NCBI GenBank assembly: GCA_900642245.1
Contig: CAAAJI010000034.1
Span: forward strand, 203,385 to 267,384
Direction of reading: 5' to 3'
Source of the DNA: Fragilaria radians
Taxonomy: Eukaryota; Bacillariophyta; Fragilariophyceae; Fragilariales; Fragilariaceae
DNA length: 64,000 nucleotides
In this document: in pieces, positions 45,093 to 55,142 of the stretch
Numbering within the stretch: the stretch's first letter is position 1
Layout of the letters: every line of letters starts with the position of its first letter
Translations under genes and position numbers: made by a program
Notes under the pieces: generated by a model
Told to the model about the DNA's origin: nothing
The model's database searches: none
Seen by the model: only the letters and a program-made list of their open reading frames with translations

Positions 45093-48000
45093 CTACACGA
45101 GTTTCAAACCTTCAAAGAATGACAAACCAACGGATTCCACAGAACCACTTTCTATCACTGATTTTATTGCGGCATTAGTCTCATCAGGTGTTAGACACAG
45201 TACTGCAGCGACTGCGGGTACAAGGCGTTTTCTTTCGTTAAGAGTCTTGGCATTGAGATAGCTTAGCATGACATTCTTCAGGTATTCCAAGTTAATTTGG
45301 GAAGATTCCGGATTTGGCCCATCCATCGAATCCATACTATCAACCGATCCAATGGATCTTGAATCAGATTCAACTGGCATACGAAGGCCGCCATATCCCC
45401 CAGTTCGTACAACGCGCATAGGTCGCTTGCCCACGGTGCCCAGCTTTCCAAATCTTGCCAAACGTGCTTCTGCAGCATCCTTCTCTCTCGCCATATTTTC
45501 AACGGCTTCCATGGCTTGCTCCTTTTCAGATTGAAGCTCGGCAAGTAGACCAGCCAAGCGATTGATTTCATCTCGTGCTTGATTTAATTCAGCTTGCTTT
45601 TCCATAGCAAAGAACAAAGGAGTAGAATCATTCGAAGCACTTGATGGATTCACGCTTGCATTGTCGATTTGGCCTCGGACTGTAGAAAAAGCCTTAGTAC
45701 CAATATTTTGCATTTGAATTTCAAGAGTTGATCTGAGGGTTTCTTTTAACTCTTTGATTGCTTGATTGGCATCTCTGAGCTCGCGCTGTAGCATAACTAT
45801 GGTTCCTTCTGATTCAGACTTCTCTGCAGCTCCAGGACCAAGAAGACGTGAAGGGAGATCCATTCCACTGCCATTGTGCTCCATCCCTTTACCATCATGA
45901 TTTGCCATAAAGGCTGCAGTGGCGTTCTTGCGAAGTTCCTCACGAAGAGTCTCGACTTCGTCATACAGGTCATTCGAGCGTTTTTGCAGATCCGAGTAAT
46001 CTTGTAAAAGTTCGGCGCACTTGTTTTTCTCGATTTGCATCTCGTGATTTAATGCTGCAATTTCTTTCACTAGCTTTTCTTTTGCTCCTCGGGCGGATTC
46101 TTCATCCATAATTGCTTTCTTCAACTTCAATTCCATTTCATGGAGAGCCTTTTTGGCTTCATTTGCTTTTGTCTGCCACTCTTCTAAACTAACTTCCATA
46201 TCTTTAACATAGGCTTTTGCTTCGGCAAATGCCTCATTTCCCTTTGCTTCAGCTTTCCGTGCTCGATCGACTGCGATATCCGCTGTAGATCTCGCAGCTC
46301 GAGCCTCAAGCTCCGCTTCTTCTTTTGCTTGCAATGCAGCAGCCGCTCGGGCATTAGCAACGGCGAGAGAGCTCTGAGCTTTCTTCTTGTAGGCAGCTAG
46401 CGCTTTTTCGCCAACGGCATCTCGTTCTTGAATCTTTTTCTCAGCCTCAGCCAACGCGTCTTCGAGCGTCTTTATCTTGTCATGAAGAGAATCACGTTCT
46501 TCACCTTTTTCGACTTCCGACCGATCTCTATCATCTAGTTGAGCCTGAAGCGAGGCGATCGTGCTCGAGAGTTGTTCATTTGTTTCTGTTAACTCGACAT
46601 TTGTGGTTGCCAAGGTTCTACATTCAACTCGACGTTCTTTGAGTTCAGTGGCGACTGTCTTGACACGGCTTTTCAGCGCAGCGTATGCGTCATTTGATTC
46701 TTCAAGTTCAGCTCGTACTGCTTTGAGCTGTCCCTGTAATTGGTAAATATCCGCTTGGGATGTGTTGAAGCTATCGCTGGATTTACGAAGATTTTGTTCC
46801 AACAGCTTTTTCTCCTGTACGTATTTTTCTTTCAAGGATTCGATTTCGCGTTCTTTGTCTTCCACCAATTTCCTGGTTCCTGCCACTTCACGCTTTAATG
46901 CATTCATTTTGAGCTCCATCCCTTCATTAATGTGCATCACTTCTTGGAAATGCTCCTCTTTTTCCTTTAAAGATACTAAATAGCCTTGTTGTAGCTCAGA
47001 ACGAGTAGCTTCAAATTGTTGGAGAGCTTTTTTCTCGACGATGGCTAGTTGTTCCTCGTGACGACTTTGCATCTCTTGAATTTCAAGATGGTGATTCTCT
47101 TCAAGACGATGAAGCTGCTTAGTGAATTCATCCAACACGGATGCTGGAATCATTTCTTCCGTTGGTTTTGTCAAGGAAGAATCTAGAGTAGGATGTAAGA
47201 GTTCATTAGAAGGTGGCAAATCTTCTGATGTCGCGTTGAATGCGGGAATCGATGAACTTTCTTGAAGTTCATGCAAAGGTGGCTCTCCTTGGTCAGATAT
47301 CGGATTCCCTAGTGTTGACTCTACCGAGCCTGTTAGATATTGATCTGATGGAACGTCCAGCGTTGTAACCGAACAGATTAATATATTTGGGATTATGGCT
47401 TCATCAATAATGTTTGGTAACGAGGCCTCAGCAGAATTTACAGATGTTAAAGATTCTGATTGTAACACATCAGGCTTTGATTCAAATTTTGAGAGTTCAG
47501 AGGCGTCATCCTGATTATTAGAGATCATGCGCTTGTTTTCAGTCATATTGTAACTCTCTTCTAGTGTCACAGGTAGATCAACAGTTTCTTGTGAAGGTAA
47601 AAAAAATTGTACAAATTCACCTTCTAATTGGAGTGGCATCAGATTTTCACCAGATAACGACTTTGTTTCTACAGCTTTATTCTCTTCTGTAACATGTGAG
47701 AAACCAAAAGGGTCGTCATCTTCCTCATTTAAAATTTCTCCATGCGAAGAAATCAAATCAAAAGTTGGTTCCGGAGTAGAGCCTTTGCCCATGTCTAGTT
47801 CTGGATACGATCGGTCTTCTAGCATTCCTGCTATTTCATCGTCTAATGTGATTGATGGCTTCCGAACATCAACGGTTAGTATCTCTTTCGTTTCAATGCA
47901 TGATTCATGGTTTTCAAACATCGATTTTTCCTGAGGTACAGTGTTATCCTCTTGATGCAAGGAAGTAATAAGGTTCATATTGTCGATATTTAATTCCATA

Positions 48001-49626
48001 TCTCCTTCTAAAGGTTCGTCGCTGCATATCGGCTGTTGAGAAATGAGTGCTAAGTCTTCAGAGCTCTTGGAGTTGGCTATCGAAAATTCTTCCTCCCCCC
48101 CTGAATGCATCACAATATGCTCCTCTTTCGTACTTGATTCCTTGGGCTCATCCATCAACTCTTCATGTGTGTTGCTTTTGTCCTGGATCAAGGTCTGGGA
48201 TTTCAACTCTGAATGTAACTCCAAGGGTTCATCGATTTCTTCACATCTATCATTATCGCTCTCATGTAGATCATCATCATTATGATCGTCGTAATCAACA
48301 TCATCAACATCATCATCTTCATCATCATCATCATCGTCATCATAAATATCATTCAAGTCATCCTGATTCCAAACTTGAACCTCAGTTTCCTTAGCTATAG
48401 CCTCGTCTTTGAAATTTTCAGTTTGATTTTCAACACTACCTTGCACTTCATTTTGAGTATCATCATCGTCACCTTGACCAAAACTGGAGCTGGCATGAAG
48501 TGCTTCAAGGTTCGTCCCTTTTGCTTCTTCTACTGATTCTGATTTGCCTTCCGAAAAGGATGATACGGATGGTACAATTTCTGGTAGGATCGTTGTCTGA
48601 ATCTCGGATTCATTTTCCAGAAGGTTCGAGGTGTGATCCGGAGGGGTTTCCAGCAATCCCGAATGAGATTTGATTGGAATCGTTTCAAAAATGGAAGTTG
48701 CATTGGGAATGGAGGAGGAGGATATCACAGGAATTTGTGAATAATTTTCTTCTTCCTGATTTTTCCCACTGTTTCTTCCACTGTGACTTGAATTGTTGGA
48801 GAGGAAGTGCTCGATGGTGCTGGTAACGATGACTCCTGAAGGTCCACGTCTATAATTTCATCATCTACTCCCAAACATCAGGATCCCAATCGTTCTCTTT
48901 TGAATCTTTGATTATATTTGAAGATTCAGGTTGTGACGTTGGAGTAGATTTGGAAACATCGGAGGATAACGTTAATGCTGCTTTCTCCAAGGTGATCGAT
49001 GAATTCGTTGGCTGTGCCACATCACCAACATTTGTGTGCGAATTATTCCTCGGATTAGACGGTAATGACTCATTCATAGATTCCTTTGCTTCTTGATTCG
49101 AATTTGGGGTCAATGGCTCCTTGGTGGTGGTTTGTAAAAATGAAAGAGTCGACGACAATGATGAAACAGCTGCCGTTGATGTCATTTCCACCCGAGGCGT
49201 TGTAGATGAGAATCCAAAGATGGATGCTGCCGCCAAAGTAGAATCTACAGGTGGCATCGAGAAGGATGATTCGTAGTTGTTGTTGTTGTTGTTACTGCTG
49301 GTGGCAGTGGTGGTCGTAGTGCCATTACTATTTTGCATCGCATCAAGATTAAATAACCCACTACTTGCCGTCTGAAAGGTTTCAAGGACGTCATCATTTT
49401 CATTTCAATACGAGTAAAGACACAATATGATTTGAAATGGTGAGATATCAAATGAGAAGAAATCAAAATCGTCTGTCGCATAAGGACTGAATCACAAATT
49501 TCCTCATGATCAATCACCTTGTTAAGAACGATGACACTCCACATTCAATCAAATCGGCATTATACTACGTACCGCCTTCTCGGTCAATTCTTGTGCCTGT
49601 TTGGCTAAGTTGGAAAAATTCCACAT
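45093..49626 (-). CDS. GRIP-domain golgin, coiled-coil Golgi tether (two frameshifts in the sequence)
   Basis: Exon 1 (49626-49573) encodes MWNFSNLAKQAQELTEKA, a golgin-like amphipathic start, with a GTACGT donor. Exon 2 begins at 49371 (after TTTCAG) in phase 0. Its frame ends early at 48865. A different frame (VDDEIIDVDLQE to VEETVGK) continues, and then a third frame runs from about 48780 to the stop at 45093. The two switches fall at CCC (48870-48872) and T5C3 (48760-48767). One added base at each would restore a single frame of about 1444 aa. An acidic, Ser-rich region with Asp/Glu runs is followed by about 800 residues of coiled coil. The last ~65 residues are a GRIP domain (INLEYLKNVMLSYLNAKTL, ERKRLVPAVAAVL), which binds Arl1-type GTPase at the trans-Golgi. 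Homopolymer consensus errors are likelier than a real pseudogene, because the rest of the frame is clean. Confidence 0.82.
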
Positions 49627-50039
49627 GCTTTCAAAATGCTACCAAAGGAATGAATGCTCTGGTAAAAGTAGTTTCACAATTGTTGCCTTGGATCGATTAT
49701 GGTGGGAGATAGTCCCTCAATAAGAAAATGCCTTTTAGAAAGATTGTAGTAGTAGTACTGTAATGCTGTACCCATCGAGAAATATACTAGCACTGAATAT
49801 ATTCGTATTGTCTCTTCTACTGCATCCTTGCCACACACAGATATTGCATTCTCCTCCATTTGATAGTCCTCTTGATGGCCTCTTCTTCACTCACGAAACA
49901 GAATTAAAAGAAACCTTGCTGTTTATCGTCTGTGTTTACTCATTTGAACAATAAGAATTACCCTTTTTTCCAAATTATAGAAATAACCAAATGCGCCATG
50001 AATAAGGATTTCTATGTTACTTCAATTAGCAACCATACA
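49627..50039. other. Upstream region of the golgin gene
   Basis: Presumed promoter region of the minus-strand golgin gene. I see no other feature. Confidence 0.4.
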
Positions 50040-50280
50040 AATTACTATCTCAAGATTGCTTCCTGCACTACCTTCAGAAATATTGAGTACAAAATCTTGA
50101 AAACTTGAGAATCACTGTAGTTGCATTATAAGACAAAGTGGTGTAATCAAATTCAGCAATGATGAAATGTTAAGGCGTTTTCATACAGTCTGTGATTTGT
50201 ATCCACGAAGGACTATGGGGAGAATCTGCATAAAATCACCTCCAAATAGCGCCACTTTGTCATACCTTAAAGTATAGACT
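50040..50280 (-). mobile_element. Helitron-type (Pif1-like) helicase relic
   Basis: Read on the minus strand from about 50275, one frame gives YDKVALFGGDFMQILPIVLR and, after stops, FQDFVLNISEGSAG. The FGGDFxQILPxV motif is the Walker B-side signature of Pif1/Helitron helicases, and the second piece fits the downstream FxxxLLxIGDG region. Two in-frame stops and the short length show that this is a dead fragment. Confidence 0.6.
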
Positions 50281-50389
50281 AAAAAGAAATACATAAATTA
50301 AATAGCTTTACATGAAATGAACAATACTCAGTCTGGCATTAATAGATTAGACTAAAAGATGGATTTGTGTATCAGTGTTGGGTTTGGGT

Positions 50390-51060
50390 AGTAAAGTCAT
50401 TAACTTTCCACTTTTACAACATCTATAGTGCAAGTGAAATGAGTGAGTAAAATGGAATAAAATTAAAATAGTTCAAGTTTTCTAATGTAGACCTAATTGT
50501 GCAACTTCAAAGTAACAAGTTATATGTTGAATTGGCAGAGTTCTTGGAATACAAATGTAGAATTCATAAGAATCATGTGATTATTTGTTAATGCCCCATG
50601 ATAAATGCTAGTAGCATCACAGCAAAATAAGAACAATGGATTGACTTCAATATATTGTAGACTCATTCAAGTTATATTTATTACTGCGTGGTCTTTGGGC
50701 GTTGTCAACACCTTATTACTGATGCAGTTGATTAACTCTAATGCCTTGTCAGATTGCTCACTAATGCAAAGCAACTGTGATTGTTTTATCTCAGAGTATC
50801 GCATGTCTGTTTTTAATTGCAATATGTTCCAGTGTGCCCACCCTAAGTTTTGTGTAGTCCTGGAGGATTGAAGTTCTTGCCTTTGATAGTTGATAATTAT
50901 ACATACTATTGTTGGAGCCCCTCTTTAAATACATATGACATCTTATGAGAGAACGTTCTCCGTTCGTCATTGGATTTTAAACCAAGATAACTGAGGTAAA
51001 ATTTGTGCTGTTTCAGGTGAAAACAAAGATTTGCAAGATCACTGCCATCACAGTGACATG
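50390..51060 (+). repeat. Orphan M11 3'-flank repeat (R3)
   Basis: The sequence from TGCAAGTGAAATGAGTGAG onward matches, with divergence, the 3' flank of M11 copy 1 read on the minus strand (31600 to ~31260). Shared elements include AATGTAGAATTCATAAGAATCATGTGATTA-like text, the GTTGTCAACACCTTA segment and TAATGCCTTGTCAGATTGCTCAC. The part from ~50880 (TTGTTGGAGCCCCTCTTT, CTTATGAGAGA) recurs near 63880-63990. No M11 coding exon precedes it, so it is probably the tail of a lost copy. Confidence 0.6.
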
Positions 51061-51159
51061 TAAGTGAGCATTGATAACATACCACTGAGTAGTCCACAAG
51101 CAAGTGGAAAGTAATTCTTTGTTGCATAAAGATGATGCCCATAAAGAAGACAACTCAAT

Positions 51160-51540
51160 TCAACTTGAGAAGGAGGATTCTAATGGAGAGGTTCTTTGAG
51201 TAGCTAATATATTAGAATGAAGAAAATATGGGAGACCTTGGTTGAAGATATCAGATGAATTGGCACATTTAAAATAACAATGACAGAATGAGTGAATGGC
51301 TGTTGCTTTTTCAATTACTGGATTGAAGTGAATGTTTGAGGATTTCAGATATTCTATTTCTAAGTACAAGTAATCAAAAGATGTTTTTTTGCTCCAGCAT
51401 AGCCAGGAGATAAGAATGCAGCTTTTGGGAGGCTGACAACGAAAATAGCAGATGTATTTGCACATGTAAAACAGCAATTACGGTATGGGCAACCGTTGTT
51501 TTTTCAGTTAATACATCAAATGTGCTTGTGTTTTGTTGAT
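51160..51540 (-). repeat. Inverted partial copy of the R1/R2 left half
   Basis: Read on the minus strand, this segment resembles 30060-30350 and 36900-37200 (peptide-level traces EYLKSSN against EYLKASK, and GLPYFLHSNILATQ against GLPYFIRSYMLATQ). It lies next to the R3 segment, which runs in the plus direction, so this locus carries halves of the family in opposite orientation. Confidence 0.5.
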
Positions 51541-51829
51541 TCAAAAACATACTTTTTGCTCCAACATAGCGTGGACATATGAACTAATTCTACCGTAATT
51601 GCGCATTGTCAGATTGTTGGTGTGAATAAGTCATACAAAATCAATGTACATGAGTGTGAATCTACTCCTCCAATTAATCTTGGCTCTATGACTTGGTGCT
51701 TACAATGCAGTAAGTCATGAGATTGATTTTGCAATTGTAAACCGACCTTTGGATTTTTAATATTGAATTACATCTAATTTTGCTTGCTTTTCACTTTTAT
51801 TCAATAGAGCGGACAAGGCAGTTATCATG

Positions 51830-54800
51830 TGCACTGTTCCCCCACTTAGGCCTGTAGATAGTATCCTAATGTGGTATAGGTGATAGAAGTGTAATTCAAT
51901 TAATTATAATACTTTTTAGCTGTAGAAGTTAATTGATTAAATCCCTCTAAGGGTTCAATCTTGATCACTGAAATTTCCAGTGAATCTGGAGTGCACTTTT
52001 GCACTTGTAAATAAGCTCTATTCTCGGTAGGTTATTTTGACCGCACTGTTAATTTAATTAACTTACCTATGGTTTAAGTTAGTGTATTGAATAATCGATG
52101 TTGGACCTTGTCATATTTCATTTTCCTTAAGTAATTCTTAAGGCAAACGTTTCTGAGGTTAGTGGGTTCAAACCTCACTAATATGTTTCCTTTTATTCTT
52201 TGCAGTCCGCATATTGCATTCTCCCCCATGATCTGGGTCAGACGCTGTATGGTAAGGTATTCTTCTTCTTATGTTATTAGTGTCTTCCACAGCATTTACT
52301 TTAAGGCATACTGTCCCATTATCATTGATTTGCATGATATCCAATTGACCCATGTACGGAGATTCATACTTGTTCTCTGTCCATCTATTTAATAGCACTT
52401 GGACTCCTACACGGTAAGCATGTGGCTCACGCTTGGGATTCTCTCTTTTATTATTATTTTCATTGCTTTTTTTAATATATTCCCAATTGCCTGTGTGTTG
52501 CATGATAAAGATCATATCCGTTCCAAACACAAGCTGTCCTGGAGTACTTTGAAGACTCGTATCAAGCATGGATCTAACTGCAAACGCAATTGCACTTAAG
52601 ATTCCTTTCCATAGATTGTCTTCATCCATATAGCTACTTTCTAACTCAAACTCTCTCCACAATTGCATTTGCTTGTGGGTTTCTAACCGTTATTGGTTTT
52701 CCTTTTATTCCATAGTCATTTTTGATCATTGACTGGAAGTCTTTGCCTATAAACTCACTACCTCTGTCATAAGCCACGGATATCTTGAGAACCTTTCTCT
52801 TTCAGCTATGTTGGCTACTGTTATAGATCTTTTATCATAGTACTGGTGTTTTTTGAACCAACCAGTTGCTGGGTCAATCATTGTGACACAATTGCATATA
52901 TGATCATTTTTCCTTTTCTATGAATTGTACATGGTCCTATTAAGTCAATACACATTTTGTCCCAAGGGCTAGTTTCTGCCTCTTTTAGTGATAGCCATCC
53001 ATATTTTTACTTTACGCTTGTTTCTTTGGCAATTTGGGCATGTTTGAACATAGGTTGTGATCTGGTCTCTCATTTTGGGCCAATATAAGTGTTGTGAAAT
53101 AGTTTCTTCTGTTCTATTAATTCCTGGGTGACACAGGGTAATGTGATACCAATCAAATACATGTTGTTGTAAATGTTTTGGAACTACTACTTTATTCTTG
53201 CAGCATATAAGTGATCTAATGTTTCCTCCCCCATGAAAGTATTTTATTTATACTTACTAGTATTATTTGAAAGTTCTTTCTTTAACTGTGGATCATGCTT
53301 CTGCAGTAGTTCCAAATGTTCATAAGTCAGGGGGTGTTAGTCATATTTATCTGTATTCTTGTTTTTGTATTCATGACAGTCAACAAGAGCATAGAATGAT
53401 TCTTGGGAATCCTCATAGAATGTGGAGGTTAGGGGTAAACAACTAAGCACATCAGCTGCAACATTGTTTTCCCCTTTTATATCTTGTAGATCATGAGAGT
53501 ATTCTTATATGAAGAATCTCCATCTCATAACTCTATCAGAGTTGAAATTTTTGTATGTTAAATTTGCATGATCTGTGTGTACAATTATTTGTTGTCCTAA
53601 TAGAATATTCCTAATTTCTTTAAGTGTTTCCACAATGGAAAGTAATTCCAGTTCTGTGGTGGTATACCGGGTCTGTGCCGGGTTTAATTTTCTGCTACAG
53701 AAGGCCACAGGTCTTCCCTCTTGTGAAATAGAAGCTTCTAACTGAACTGTGCTTGCATCTGTAGGTGTTTTAAATGACTCTCAAAGGTATCTTTTGACAC
53801 TACTAAGAGATCATCGAGGTAAGCTCCGGAAAATTCCAGACCAAAGATCTATTAGCTCATTTTCTCTTGGAAAATGTCCGGGCTATTACAATAATCCCAT
53901 GGGAAGTCTCAAATACTCGTATTTACCGAGGGTAATACCACAGAACAGAGGCTAGGTGCATACGGAGTTAGTCCTATGTGATAGTAACCCATGTTTATAT
54001 TGAATGATATTGCAAGATAGAATCCTTCTAATTTTTGCAGGAGATCGCTTATTTTAGGTATTGGAAATTGTTTTCTTTTTACCCTCTTGTTTAATTCTCT
54101 CAAACCAGCTAGAGATCTTACAGTTTGTCTGGCATAGCTACAGTAAACATGGGGCATGCCCATTAAGATNNNNNNNNNNNNNNNNNNNNNNNNNNNNNNN
54201 NNNNNNNNNNNNNNNNNNNNNNNNNNNNNNNNNNNNNNNNNNNNNNNNNNNNNNNNNNNNNNNNNNNNNNNNNNNNNNNNNNNNNNNNNNNNNNNNNNNN
54301 NNNNNNNNNNNNNNNNNNNNNNNNNNNNNNNNNNNNNNNNNNNNNNNNNNNNNNNNNNNNNNNNNNNNNNNNNNNNNNNNNNNNNNNNNNNNNNNNNNNN
54401 NNNNNNNNNNNNNNNNNNNNNNNNNNNNNNNNNNNNNNNNNNNNNNNNNNNNNNNNNNNNNNGTATTTACTTTCCACTGTGTTCTGAATTCTTTCAGCAT
54501 CTGTGGTTAAAGGGTCTTGAGCAAACAATAACTCTTGTTCAAACTCCTCTGTTGCTTTGTCAACTGGTTGCATTGGAATTGAGGCATTATCCCATCATAC
54601 TTCAGCGTGCTTTTGTAGTCCACCTTGCGTTCTTTTCTTTAGTGGCTTTTAATGTTTTTACTAAGCTATGGTGAATCAAGGATGCTGCGCACCCCGAGTC
54701 AAGCAAGTTTCTCATGTTTTCCCAGAGGATTTTGAGTGCAGGTTGGCAATTGTAAATAAGCACTCTTTTCCGTAGGCCGTTTTAATCGCACTATTAGTTT

Positions 54801-54988
54801 GATTATTAAACCTATGGGTTTTGTTAGGACGTTGAATAATTGATGTTGGACCCTACTGTCTGATCCAACGGTTTAATCAAACATATTTCAATTTCCTTTG
54901 GTAATTCTTAATGTAAACTATTCTGAGGTTAGTGGGTTCAAACCTCACTAATATGCTTCCTTTTATTCTTTGCAGTCCGCATATTGCA
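51830..54988 (-). mobile_element. Ty3/gypsy LTR retrotransposon inserted in M11 copy 3
   Basis: The left LTR (element 3' end) is 51830-52218, starting TGCACTG and ending ATATTGCA. The right LTR is truncated to about 54727-54988 with the same ending. The flanks CATG and CATA fit a 4-bp target duplication with one later change. On the minus strand the gene order is typical. A protease piece contains LLDSGCAASLIHHS (~54600-54726). An N gap follows, then reverse transcriptase (LRELNKRVKRKQFPIPKISD, 53909-54163) and RNase H (FCSRKLNPAQTRYTTTELELL, 53505-53708). The integrase core (YDRGSEF, NAIVERV, ~52680-52790) and C-terminus (52168-52668) complete it. Gag is missing and the frames are broken, so it is not autonomous. 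Confidence 0.85.
54170..54462. other. Assembly gap (N run)
   Basis: A run of 293 N within the gypsy element, between the protease and reverse transcriptase remains. Confidence 0.99.
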
Positions 54989-55142
54989 CATACTGAATGG
55001 AGAGCTAGGCATAACAGTCAACAGAGATTCAAGAAACCTTGTCTGGCTATCATCTCTGAGAAGGACTATGTGGACCGTTGAAAGGAAGATCAACCTCTTC
55101 TATGTGAAATTCGTCAAGAAGGCTTTCATGACACGAGCTTGA

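Larger units (their letters stand above)
51650..55142 (+). pseudogene. M11 metalloprotease copy 3, fragment split by a Ty3/gypsy element
   Basis: Exon 1 homology is 51650-51709, with a TGA at 51689-51691 (codon 14) inside the signal peptide. The GTAAGTCATGAGATTG donor region is shared with the intact copies. Exon 2 starts at 51808 after CAATAG. After 22 bases the match stops at CATG (51826-51829), where a gypsy element begins. The exon 2 homology resumes after the element at 54989 (CATACTGAATGGAGAGCTAGG against CATGTTGAAAGGAGAGCTAGG in the intact copies). It runs to about 55142, where it joins copia sequence. The remaining exons are absent. Stops and truncation show it is dead. Confidence 0.8.

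Noticed and set aside
48043..48394. His- and Ile-rich plus-strand frames
   Set aside because: They are antisense to the Asp/Glu runs of the golgin (GAT repeats read as ATC/CAT).
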